A stretch of 64,000 nucleotides of DNA from Actinomadura pelletieri DSM 43383 (GTDB lineage: Bacteria; Actinomycetota; Actinomycetes; Streptosporangiales; Streptosporangiaceae), in the NCBI RefSeq assembly GCF_003634705.1, contig NZ_RBWU01000006.1:372001-436000 (forward strand), written 5' to 3'. A program made the position numbers and the translations under genes. The notes under the pieces were generated by a model. That model saw only the letters and a list, made by a program, of their open reading frames with translations, ran no database searches and had not been told where the DNA came from. Below are positions 1 to 8,700 of the stretch, piece by piece. Positions within the stretch are counted from its first letter, which is position 1. Every line of letters begins with the position of its first letter.

Positions 1-663
1 ATCCCGTCGGTGCGGAGCGGCTGCTACGCCGAATACAGCGCCGTCGAGGCCGAGTACGTGGCGCATGTGCCCGACCGGTTGCCGACCGACCAGGCCGGTG
101 CGCTGGCCTGGGACGCCCTGACCGCGCTGACCGGTTTCGACGTGCTCGACCTCCGGTCGGGCGACTCGCTCATGGTCTTCGGGGCCAGTGGAGGCGTCGG
201 GCACATGGCCGTGCAGCTGGCGCGGCACAGCGGCATCCGGGTGCTGGCCGTCGCCTCCGGTGACGACGGTGTCGCCCTCGCCCGCCGGCTGGGCGCCGAC
301 GCCGTCATCGACGGCCGCAAGGTCGACGTGCTTGCCGCGGCTGCGGAGTTCGCACCGGACGGGCTCGACGGGGCCTTCATCACCGCAGGGGGCGAAGTCG
401 CCGAGCGGGCGCTCCGCGCGGTGAAGGACTCGGGACGGATCGCGTGGCCGAACGGCGTCGATCCCGCACCCTCGACGACCCCGGCGGCGAAGGTGTTCCA
501 CAACGACGGGGATCGCACCGCCACCGATCGGCTGAACGCGATCATCGAGGCGAGTTCCTTCGAGGTCCATCTCGCCCGGACCTTCCCGCTGGAGCGGATC
601 GCGGACGCGCATCGCGCCCTGAACGAGCACTATGTCGGGAAGATGGTTATCAAGATCGGGTAA
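1..663 (+). CDS. quinone oxidoreductase-like MDR protein, C-terminal part (5' end outside window)
   Basis: Medium-chain dehydrogenase/reductase of the zinc-independent quinone oxidoreductase group, a cytosolic NAD(P)H-dependent enzyme that reduces quinones or activated double bonds. The frame is open from base 1, and the first residues (GCYAEYSAV) correspond to the end of the family's N-terminal GroES-like fold, so the start lies upstream of the window. The nucleotide site is visible as GASGGVGHMAVQLA, and the C-terminus ADAHRALNEHYVGKMVIKI is typical of the family. No structural-zinc cysteine cluster is seen in the visible part. The substrate cannot be told from sequence. A GTG at base 10 is in frame but would cut the catalytic domain, so it is unlikely to be the start. 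Confidence 0.85.
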   Translation: MPSVRSGCYAEYSAVEAEYVAHVPDRLPTDQAGALAWDALTALTGFDVLDLRSGDSLMVFGASGGVGHMAVQLARHSGIRVLAVASGDDGVALARRLGADAVIDGRKVDVLAAAAEFAPDGLDGAFITAGGEVAERALRAVKDSGRIAWPNGVDPAPSTTPAAKVFHNDGDRTATDRLNAIIEASSFEVHLARTFPLERIADAHRALNEHYVGKMVIKIG

Positions 664-784
664 GACGCCGGGCGGTCGTTGACATGTTCTGCCCGATTCG
701 TTGATCGGACGCCTTGGGTCTTGTGCATCGGAAGTCCGCCGCTGATGCTTGGTCGACTTGATCAAGTGTGGAGGCGGCGGTTCG

Positions 785-2749
785 ATGCGTGCGCGCCGAG
801 GTTCGGCGATGGTCGTGGCCGGGCTGGTGAGCCTGGGCGGCGCGATGCCGGTCGTGCCGGACGAGCCGCCCGGTCCGGCGCTGACCGACCTCGACCTGAC
901 CGCCGCCAACCGTCGCCCTCCGGTGGACGGGCTGTACGACTGGTCCAAGGCCGGATACCGCGCGGGCGCCCGGCTCCCGACCGAGGCGGAACTCACGTCG
1001 GACACCGACTGCCTCCTCAGGCCGGAGACGCTCGCGAGCAAGTACGACGTCATCCCCGACGACGAAGGCGATGATCGCGCTGGGATCCAGCGGGCGATCG
1101 ACCACGTCCGCGCCGAATGCAGTCCCAAGGCCGGTTACACGAAGCTGAGCCGGATCCGGCTTCCCGCCGGACGGCTCCTGGTCGACGCGCAGATCAGGGT
1201 CGATGCCGACTACCTCGTCCTCACCGGCGCGGGCTCGGATCCCGCCACGGGAACCAGGATCGTGTACACGCCCAATGCCGACACCCGGTATGACGCCCTG
1301 ACCGCCGGCAACGCCGACTGGGACGAGGACGGCATGGTGTGGGGCTCCGCGAAGGGCGGTTGGATCTGGCCGGGGCGGAGCTTGTTCGCGGTCGCCTCCC
1401 GTGAAGTGGCCGCGAGGTACCGCGCCGACGCGCCCCGGCCGGAGCCCCAGAACTACGACAACGCCCCGGCCAACCGCCGGGACCTGTTCGAGGGCACGGT
1501 GAACGCCCACTGGGTCTCCGGTGCCACACTGCGGGCGATGCCCGGCGAGACCGCCTACGCGGGCAGGAAGGGCCAGACCAAGGTCTATCTCAACACCGGG
1601 ACGACCGGCGCGATCATGGGCGGCTTCAAAGTGGGCGGCCATGTCAACATCCGGGCGGCCAACAGCGTGAGGTTCTACGGCGAGATGTCGGTCCCGGCCG
1701 ATCACGCCTCCCTGCAGAACCTGCACATGCGGCAGCAGATCTTCGGCATCACCGAGGTCGACACCACCGGCAAGGTGATCACGCTCGACAAGCCCCTGGA
1801 GTTCGACGTGCCGGTCGACTCGACGTCGGACGGATCACCCATGATCGACGGACGGGTGTACACCTCGAAGGCGGCCCCGCTGATCGATCCGGTGGTGGGC
1901 GTCGGCATCGAGAACCTGTACCTCACCCAGACGGCACCCAAAGGCAAGACGGCGAAGGACGCCGTGCACGACTACGGCAATCTCGACCCCGCAGGCCAGA
2001 TGCACGGCATCGTCCTGAAGGGTGCGGTGAACGACTGGGTTCGAGGCGTCCGCTCGGACATGACCGGCTCGCATCCGATCGTCACCGAAGAGGCCAAGAA
2101 CCTTTCCATCGTTGACAACACCCTCGCCGGGTCGTGGAACAAGGGCGCGGGCGGCAACGGCTATTTCCGTGGTTCCCGCGTCTGGGACTCGGTCTACGCC
2201 GGTAACACCACACGCAACCTCCGGCACTTCACGTTCCAGTGGTCGGCCTCGGGCAACGTCGCGATCGGCAACAGCTTCGACTCGGACCTGAACCTGCACG
2301 GCGGCTGGGAACGCCACAACCTTTTCGAACTCAACAACGTGACCGTCCCGTACGAGCACCGGCCGGGGAGGTGCAGCGTCAACTGCGGTGAAGAGGGCGG
2401 CGGCAAGCCCGGCGACGGCACCTGGTACCCCATCTATTGGTCCGCGGGCGCCAAGGCGGTGAAATGGTCGGGTTCGTCGGGGCCCGACAACGTCTTCTTC
2501 CGCAACGCGCTACGGAAACAGGTCGACGGCCCGAACGCCCCCTACGTCGACTACTACGCCGCCCGCCAGAAGATCCACCGGTTCGGCGTGGACGGCTCCG
2601 GCGCCTGGCACCACCTGGACGTCGACGGGAAACCGATCAGCGACTGGCTCGACAACGAGCGGCACGACTACACCGGCGGTCACGGCGTCGACGACACCGC
2701 GACGTCCGAGTACCCCTCTCTCTTCCTGTCCGCCCTCCCGAAGCGGTAG
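785..2749 (+). CDS. secreted right-handed beta-helix (pectate-lyase-superfamily-like) protein
   Basis: A 654-residue protein with an N-terminal signal peptide: basic MRARRGS, then a hydrophobic stretch to about residue 20. The ATG at 785 is chosen because a GGAGG lies ten bases upstream (770-774) and it begins the signal peptide; an earlier GTG at 749 would put an unlikely tail before it. After the leader, GIQRAIDHVRA followed by IRLPAGRLLVDAQIRV is the pattern that opens pectate_lyase_3/beta-helix proteins, where a glycan-binding groove forms on stacked coils. Many short G-x-N/V repeats follow between residues 240 and 480. It is probably exported and acts on, or binds, a polysaccharide. Catalytic residues cannot be assigned. 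It runs convergent to the CHAT gene. Confidence 0.6.
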   Translation: MRARRGSAMVVAGLVSLGGAMPVVPDEPPGPALTDLDLTAANRRPPVDGLYDWSKAGYRAGARLPTEAELTSDTDCLLRPETLASKYDVIPDDEGDDRAGIQRAIDHVRAECSPKAGYTKLSRIRLPAGRLLVDAQIRVDADYLVLTGAGSDPATGTRIVYTPNADTRYDALTAGNADWDEDGMVWGSAKGGWIWPGRSLFAVASREVAARYRADAPRPEPQNYDNAPANRRDLFEGTVNAHWVSGATLRAMPGETAYAGRKGQTKVYLNTGTTGAIMGGFKVGGHVNIRAANSVRFYGEMSVPADHASLQNLHMRQQIFGITEVDTTGKVITLDKPLEFDVPVDSTSDGSPMIDGRVYTSKAAPLIDPVVGVGIENLYLTQTAPKGKTAKDAVHDYGNLDPAGQMHGIVLKGAVNDWVRGVRSDMTGSHPIVTEEAKNLSIVDNTLAGSWNKGAGGNGYFRGSRVWDSVYAGNTTRNLRHFTFQWSASGNVAIGNSFDSDLNLHGGWERHNLFELNNVTVPYEHRPGRCSVNCGEEGGGKPGDGTWYPIYWSAGAKAVKWSGSSGPDNVFFRNALRKQVDGPNAPYVDYYAARQKIHRFGVDGSGAWHHLDVDGKPISDWLDNERHDYTGGHGVDDTATSEYPSLFLSALPKR

Positions 2750-2772
2750 ACGCCCAGCCTCGGTGCGGCCGC

Positions 2773-5221
2773 TCAGCGGCCCACATGGACGAAGGGTGCC
2801 CACAGGTCCACCTTCTCGGCGCCGAGCAGGTCGCGGAGGTCCAGGGTCGCGGCATGCAGGGCTCGCGCCACGGTGTCGGGCGAGCGGACGCCCGGCTCGG
2901 CGGCCAGCGCGCGGAAGACGTGCCGGGCGGCGAGGGGGACCGCCCTGTCCTTCGCCGGCCACAGGGTGCCGACCACGTCCTGCCAGCCCGCCAGGCGCAG
3001 CGCACCGGCCAGACTGAGTGCCTCGTCCAGGTTGAGCAGGCCGCCCACCGCGGTCTGGCAGGCGCCGAGGAAGGCGACTTCACCGGACTTGGCGGCACCG
3101 ATGAGCCGGCCGACGGTCAGCAGACCGTCGGAGAGCCGCAGCCCGCCCATGACCGGATGCTCCATGTCCTGGTGACCGTGGCACGCGAAATAGACGTAGG
3201 AGTGATGCTCCAGTTCGGACAGGACCCGCTCCCGTGTCGCGGTCTCGTTCTTGAGCGAGGTGTGACGTCCCGCGAAGTCCCTCTCAAGGAACTTCGTCTC
3301 CACGGGGCGCAGTCCTTCGTCGGCGATCGCGGTGATGAGCAGCCGTGGCGGCTCGCCGGTCGACGGTTCGTCCCGCGCCGGGCCGGACAGGAACGACAGT
3401 GCCGGAGTGTAGGACGACACCACCCGGTCGGGGACGTTCCCACCGCCGTCGTCGCCGTACCGGCCCGCCGCGTGCAACGGCACCATGGACAGGAAACTGG
3501 TCGGGCACCACCAGATCCGCGGCGGCGCGACTCCGTCGCCCGGGTCGCGGTCGTGGCCGAGTTCCGACAGGACGGCTCGGCGATCACGTCCCAGCACCAG
3601 GCGAGGAGCTTGCCCGTGTGCGTGCGCGGGTCACCGGGGAAGTCGTCCTCGTCGAAGGAGCGCAGGAAGTCGAAGACGATGTCGAGCCCGGCCTCGAAAT
3701 CCAGCCTCGGCAGCGGCACGACCCGTACGCCGTCGGCGGAGACGATCAGGGCGTCACCGCGCCAACGGCTCAGGTTGACCACGACCGCAGGTCCGTCCAC
3801 CGCCCAACCCGCGACCAGGTCCGCCGCGGTGGGCGGGGCGACGGGCGCTCCGGCCGCGTCCGCGCGATCCCGCGCGTGCAGCACCAGCCGGCCGCGTTCC
3901 AGCAGTTCCACGGCGAGTTCGGGCTCGTCCAACTGGAGGGCGCAGGCGGCGGCGTCGACGGACAGGCCCGGCCAGGCGCGCCGGGCCAGTTGCACCGTGC
4001 GGTCGGAACGGCTCAGATGCGGGCCTGCCAGGTCATGCAAGGTGTCGAGGGCCGTTCGGTAGGCGTCCATGGCCGACTCCCAACGGCCGCGACCCCCCTC
4101 GAACAGGCTCCATTTCTGCGCCGCGTCCAGCCTCGTCCACGCACTGCCGCCGGGTGTGACAATCGCCTCGCGCAAGGCCGCGACGGCTGCCTCGGCGTCG
4201 GCGGGGTCGTCGGTCAACTCGAACCGTGTCCGCTTCGCCGTCCCGAGGTTGGTGAGGACGGCGGCTCGGGCTGGATGATCGGGCCCGGCGGCCCGCTCGG
4301 CGATTTCGGCGCTGCGGACGGCGTCGTCCGCGAGGTCGGGTTGTTGCAGCATCTCGGCCGCGTTCATCAGCACGCCGGTGACATGGTTGAGCAGGTCGAC
4401 GTAGTAGGGGCTCTCGGGAGAGATCTCCGGCAGGGCTCGCCGGATCTGCCGGACGGCATCCCGGGCCAGCTTCCGCCGCCGGCTTTCCCAGCGTCGGGCC
4501 CGGTGATGTAGATCAGCGCGGCGGTCGCGAGGATCTCGGGCGGCGGAGGCATGCGCAGACTCGTCAGCATGCACGCTTCCGCGGCGTATTGCACCGCCTT
4601 GTGGAGTGCGGCGGCCTCGTCGGAGGCGTCGAACAGGGCGCGGTGGGCGGACGCGAGATCGATCGTGGCCTGGGCCCGTTCCGGGGACCGCCTCCCGTGG
4701 CCCTGGTACACGAAGTGGCGCAGTTCCACCCCGCGATGCAGATTCGCCAGACGACTCCACGCCTGCCACGCGGTCATGTGGGCGTCCGCGACGGCGTTGG
4801 CCAGCTCCAGCGGGCGGTCCCGCTCTGGCAGAGCGGCAAGGAACGCCTCGCCTGCGGCGACGGCCTCGTCGAGGCGAGCGTTTTGGTCTCCCGCCAGGAA
4901 GGCGATCCGCTCCGCGACCAGAACGTGGGTCAGAGCAGCCGGGTACAGGTCGTGGTCGCCGGAAAGGGCCTCGAACGTCGCCCTCGCCAGTTGCCGGAAC
5001 CGGGTGAGGTCGTCGGACGAACCGGATCGCTGGAACCGGATCAATAACGCCTGCTGGAGCGCGACCTGTCGTGCCGGATCGTCATCGCCGCTCTCGACCG
5101 CTGCGGTGTGCGCGTCCACGAGTTGGTCGAGTTCGGCACCCGCCGGCATCGGCCGGGCGCGGGTGAACATTCCGGTGAGCGACGCCGCATCGCTCAAAAA
5201 CGTCGAAAACCGTCTGGTCAT
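2773..5221 (-). pseudogene. TPR-CHAT (caspase-like) protein, two frameshifts
   Basis: Three consecutive reading frames together make one TPR-plus-CHAT protein of about 815 residues. The N-terminal alpha-helical part begins at the ATG at 5221. The frame shifts near 4485 (after YITGPDAGKAGG, resuming at KLARDAVRQIRRALPEI) and again near 3575 (after WDVIAEP, resuming at VLSELGHDRDPGDG). The CHAT domain is otherwise complete: RIWWCPTSFLSMVPLHAAG, the presumed catalytic His in YFACHGHQD (about 3179) and Cys in FLGACQTAVGG (about 3059). CHAT proteins are caspase-related proteases, often of unknown target in actinomycetes. At each break one missing base would restore the frame, so this is either a recent pseudogene or an assembly error. 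It is divergent from the gene at 5305. Confidence 0.8.
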
Positions 5222-5304
5222 TCGGCACCCTTGCTGTGAAGCCTACGCGCGGCGCCCGGCGAGCAGTAGGGAAACGATGTGATCGGTACGCGGAACGGAG
5301 ATTC

Positions 5305-5784
5305 ATGACGGAACGCATGATCGCTGAGTTGGCGGTCGAGGCTCATGTGGCTCATGTCGGCGAGCCCGCGCACGACGGGGACGTCACCGTCTTCGTCGAC
5401 GATGACGGGCGTCCCACCTCGGCGCTCGGCCCGCGCGGGTCACTGGAGATCCTGAGCGTCGAGCCCGGGGCGTCGCTGGACCAGGTCACCGGTCTGCTCG
5501 AAGAGACCGATCTGATCGAGCGCGTGCTGGACCGGACCGTCCTGGTCGTCCTGGTGGCCGACGACGGCACGATCACCGGCGTCGTCCCGCCGCGGGTTCT
5601 GGCGAGCGCGCTGATCGAAGAGAGCGACGTGCGCTCCGACCCCGAACTGCACGGTCAGGACGACGTGCCGGTCGGAACGTCCGTCGTGTACTGCGAGGAG
5701 TGCGGGCATCCCGGACGCTACCGCGAGGTCGAGCCCGGAATAACGCGGTGTGTCCACGGCGACCATCCGGTGCGGCGGAGCTGA
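5305..5784 (+). CDS. small protein with CBS-like region and C-terminal zinc ribbon
   Basis: A 159-residue cytosolic protein of unknown function. The ATG at 5305 is preceded by GGAG at 5297-5300; earlier in-frame starts lack a ribosome site. Residues about 35-110 contain alternating strands and helices ending in VVLVADDGTITGVVPP, which recalls a CBS-type ligand-binding unit, though the match is by eye only. The C-terminus holds CEECGHPGRYREV followed by a Cys and His (TRCVHGDH), a likely metal-binding ribbon. It is divergent from the CHAT gene, with 83 bases between, and its stop codon lies one base before the next gene's TTG, so those two genes are probably co-translated. Confidence 0.65.
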   Translation: MTERMIAELAVEAHVAHVGEPAHDGDVTVFVDDDGRPTSALGPRGSLEILSVEPGASLDQVTGLLEETDLIERVLDRTVLVVLVADDGTITGVVPPRVLASALIEESDVRSDPELHGQDDVPVGTSVVYCEECGHPGRYREVEPGITRCVHGDHPVRRS

Positions 5785-5785
5785 T

Positions 5786-7285
5786 TTGGGCGGTCTGGTG
5801 GAGGGTGCGGCCGGGCTGCTGAGCAAGCGCCTGGTGGTCACCACGTGGATCCCGTTGTTCGTGTTGTTCAGCGCGCTGGCGGCCTTGGTCGCGGCCGGAG
5901 CCGGGTGGGATGCGGTCACCCGGACGTGGGACGCCGTTCCGGCCGACCTTCGGCTACTCGCGGGGTTGGCGCTGCTCGCGACCACCACCCTGCTCGCCCA
6001 TCTGCTGAACGCGGTGCGACCTCAACTGTTCCGGCTCTACGAGGGGTACTGGCCGGAGCGGCTCGAAAACCGCTACCGGAAGCGGCACGTCCATCGTCAT
6101 GCGGAGCTGCGACACCTCGAAACGGATCCTTGGCCGGTCTCTTATCCGAGGAGCCAGGACAGGGTGCGCCCGACCCGGCTGGGAAACGTCCTGTGCGCGG
6201 CCGAAGAACATCCATGGTTCCAGTACGGGTTGTCGGCGAACGCGATCTGGCCGCGCCTGTACGCCGCGCTGCCCGAACCTTTCGTACGGACGTTCGCGGG
6301 GGTCGCCGCCGCCGTGGAACTGATGGTCACGTTGAGCCTGCTGGCGCTCGTGTTCGCCTGCGTCGGGGCCGCGCTGGCGCTCGCCCTGCTGCCCTGGTTC
6401 GTCGCGCCTCTGGTCATGCTGTGCGGTGCCGCGATCTCTCGTGTCTGCTACCTCGCCGCCGTGCGCGCGGCCGTCCCCTACGCCAACCAGATCCGTGCGG
6501 CCTTCGACGTCCACCGCTGGAAGCTGCTGCAGGCCATCGGGCTGCGATTGCCGACCTCGTACGCCGAGGAGCGCGAGCAATGGCGTCAGTTGCGCAAACT
6601 GTGGTTCGGGGCTGGGCCCGACTCCGAACACGAGGGAGCGCTGCGCTACCCCGAAGAAGAGGGGCCCGTCGTCCTGAGCCTGGCGCCGCCCGCCGCGCCT
6701 CCTGCTCCGACCCCCGCCCCCGCCCCGACACCGGCACCGGGCGGTCCCGTCCCGTCGCCCGCGCCGTCCGCTCCTCCGGCCGCGGTCCGATCGCCCAGCC
6801 TGGCCCGCGATCTCGCGCTCGTCCTCGCCGCCGCCCCGCTGTGCGTCACGGCCGCCGGGGTGGTCCGCGCATTGACCGCGTCCGAGCCGACCGAGACCCG
6901 CCGGGCCCTGCCCGCCTACCACCAGCTGAAGGCGGACGACCTCACCGGACCGGACGCGGGACTCGTCAACCGCTACACCCTGGGCTCCGTGAAGGCCGGT
7001 GAGCCGCTGACCAAGGACGACCTCGGGCCGCGCCTGCCTCCGAACGCCCTCGCCCAGCGGTCGATCAGCGTCGTCACCCTCGCCCCGGGAAGCGCGGAGC
7101 TGGTCCGCCCCGGCGACCACGCGACCCTGCGATGGACACCGGACAAGGACCGGGACGAACCCGTCCGGACGGTGGGCGACGCACTCGTCCTCCGCGTGGG
7201 GCCGAAGGATCGCGCGGTCGTCGCCGTTCCCGACGCCCGGCTGGCCGACCTGCCGACACGAACCCCCGTCCAGATCGCCCGATGA
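5786..7285 (+). CDS. membrane protein with C-terminal SAF domain
   Basis: A 499-residue membrane protein. I chose TTG at 5786, one base after the upstream stop, because GGAG at 5777-5780 is well placed; a GTG at 5750 overlaps the upstream gene and has no ribosome site. Hydrophobic segments lie near residues 18-40, 55-72 and, as a long pair, 175-225. A Pro/Ala-rich linker (residues about 305-340) is followed by another membrane segment and a C-terminal SAF-like domain (RALPAYHQLKADDLTG to the end), a fold otherwise seen in CpaB/FlgA and antifreeze-like proteins. Function unknown; a role linked to the adjacent zinc-ribbon protein is inferred from coupling only. It is convergent with, and nearly touches, the CoA-hydrolase gene. 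Confidence 0.65.
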   Translation: MGGLVEGAAGLLSKRLVVTTWIPLFVLFSALAALVAAGAGWDAVTRTWDAVPADLRLLAGLALLATTTLLAHLLNAVRPQLFRLYEGYWPERLENRYRKRHVHRHAELRHLETDPWPVSYPRSQDRVRPTRLGNVLCAAEEHPWFQYGLSANAIWPRLYAALPEPFVRTFAGVAAAVELMVTLSLLALVFACVGAALALALLPWFVAPLVMLCGAAISRVCYLAAVRAAVPYANQIRAAFDVHRWKLLQAIGLRLPTSYAEEREQWRQLRKLWFGAGPDSEHEGALRYPEEEGPVVLSLAPPAAPPAPTPAPAPTPAPGGPVPSPAPSAPPAAVRSPSLARDLALVLAAAPLCVTAAGVVRALTASEPTETRRALPAYHQLKADDLTGPDAGLVNRYTLGSVKAGEPLTKDDLGPRLPPNALAQRSISVVTLAPGSAELVRPGDHATLRWTPDKDRDEPVRTVGDALVLRVGPKDRAVVAVPDARLADLPTRTPVQIAR

Positions 7286-7291
7286 CGACCG

Positions 7292-8524
7292 TCAGCGCAG
7301 GCGGAAGCCCAGTTGGCGGCCCGCCTCGCGCAGTTCGTCGCGTGCGGAGGGGTGGGCGACGCGGTCGATGAGCTGTTGCGCCTGGGACGCGGCGTCGTGG
7401 CCCCAGATCGTCGCGGTGCCCTGTTCACTGACGATGTAGCTGTGCTGGAACGAGGTGACCGGGCCCGCCAGGCGGGGGATGACGGTGGAGACGTCGGCGC
7501 GGGGATGCCAGGACGGCAGGGCGATGATGGCGTGGCCGCCGGGGGAGTGCAGGGCGCCGACGACGAAGTCGGTCTGGCCGCCGAAGCCGGAGTAGATGAC
7601 GCCGCGCACGCGGCTGGCGTTGGCCTGGGCGTACAGGTCGACCTGGAGGGCGGAGTTCACCGAGACCAGGCGGGGGCGGCGGGCGATGAGGTTCGGGTCG
7701 TTGGTCTTCTCGGTGCGCAGCATCCGGACGCGTTCGTTGCGGTCGGCCCAGTCGTAGAGTTCGCGGCTGCCGAACGCGAACGATGCGGTGATGGGCGTCG
7801 CGGAGTCGAGCGCGCCCGCCTTCTCCAGGGCCAGGACGCCGTCGCTGAACATCTCCGACCACACGGCGAGGCCCCGGCGGCGCAGCAGGGAGGCCAGGAC
7901 CGCGTCCGGGATGGCGCCGATGCCCAGTTGCAGCGTCGCGTGCTCGGGGACGAGGCGGGCGACCCGTCCGCCGATCTCGCTCGCCGCCTCTCCCGGCGGC
8001 CGGACCGCGGGCGATTCGAGGGGCTCGTCGCTCTCGATGGCGTAGTCGATGTCGTCGGTGGCCAGGACGGCGTCACCGTAGGTGTACGGCATCTGGGGGT
8101 TCAGTTGGGCGATCACGAGGCCGCCGCGGGCCCGGACGGCCTCGATCGCGGCGGGCAGGACGTTGACCTCGATGCCGAGTGAGACCGTCCCGCCCGCGGG
8201 CACGGAGGTCTGCACGACGACGACGTCGGGCGGCAGCCCCGCCTTCAGGAGGTTGGGCACCAGCGACAGCCGGGAGGGGAAGTACCGCAGGTTGGGACGG
8301 TCGCGCATGCCCGCTCCGACGAACGGTGTCTCCAGGTCGACGCCGTCCCGGTCGGGCAGGTCGCCCTGGGCGTTCAGCATGAACAGCCGATACTCGGGGA
8401 GCGCGCCGTCCACGATGGTCATGAGACGGCGGGGGGTGGCGAAGTTGCCTCCGGCGACCACCCGCGGCCGTCCCGGCAGGCCCGCCAGGATCGCGCTGAG
8501 CCGCTCTTCCGAGATCACGCGCAT
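7292..8524 (-). CDS. acetyl-CoA hydrolase/CoA-transferase family protein
   Basis: A 410-residue member of the Cat1/4-hydroxybutyrate CoA-transferase family, which moves CoA between acetyl-CoA and another acid or hydrolyses it, releasing acetate. The ATG at 8524 has AGGAGGAACGCC just upstream. Family features visible are LGIGAIPDAVLASL, the WSEMFSDGVLAL segment, YSGFGGQTDFVVGA and HSPGGHAIIALPS. It is divergent from the phosphoketolase-acetate kinase operon, and both promoters carry the DevR-like palindrome, so this gene is likely induced together with them to balance acetyl-CoA, acetate and ATP under low oxygen. The true acceptor acid (for example succinate) cannot be told here. Confidence 0.85.
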   Translation of the reverse strand: MRVISEERLSAILAGLPGRPRVVAGGNFATPRRLMTIVDGALPEYRLFMLNAQGDLPDRDGVDLETPFVGAGMRDRPNLRYFPSRLSLVPNLLKAGLPPDVVVVQTSVPAGGTVSLGIEVNVLPAAIEAVRARGGLVIAQLNPQMPYTYGDAVLATDDIDYAIESDEPLESPAVRPPGEAASEIGGRVARLVPEHATLQLGIGAIPDAVLASLLRRRGLAVWSEMFSDGVLALEKAGALDSATPITASFAFGSRELYDWADRNERVRMLRTEKTNDPNLIARRPRLVSVNSALQVDLYAQANASRVRGVIYSGFGGQTDFVVGALHSPGGHAIIALPSWHPRADVSTVIPRLAGPVTSFQHSYIVSEQGTATIWGHDAASQAQQLIDRVAHPSARDELREAGRQLGFRLR

Positions 8525-8583
8525 CGGCGTTCCTCCTCGTTCACTTTCCTCACAACGAATACCCCGAGCGTCTCGCACACAAC

Positions 8584-8597
8584 GGACGAAGGTCCCT
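8584..8597 (-). promoter_or_regulatory. DevR-like palindrome before CoA-hydrolase gene
   Basis: Read on the minus strand this is AGGGACCTTCGTCC, one base pattern with the other copies in the island. It lies 60 bases upstream of the ATG at 8524. Assignment to the regulator at 16397-17083 is inferred. Confidence 0.6.
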
Positions 8598-8630
8598 GCG
8601 CGTCCCCGATGGACGGACGGTCCGCCAGAA

Positions 8631-8645
8631 GTGACCTTCGGCCCT
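8631..8645 (+). promoter_or_regulatory. DevR-like palindrome before phosphoketolase
   Basis: GTGACCTTCGGCCCT, an imperfect copy of the island palindrome, 56 bases before the GTG start of the phosphoketolase gene. Confidence 0.55.
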
Positions 8646-8700
8646 GATCTTGGGGCGGCGCCGTGTGATGCGCTGAGATCAACGAGCGCATGGAGGAATT

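Noticed and set aside
650..1726. Minus-strand open frame of 358 codons over the beta-helix gene
   Set aside because: Antisense shadow with no ribosome site or recognisable domain; the plus strand has a signal peptide and family pattern.
6700..6790. Simple repeat rich in CCC and GCC
   Set aside because: It is the Pro/Ala linker inside the SAF-domain membrane protein, in frame and coding.
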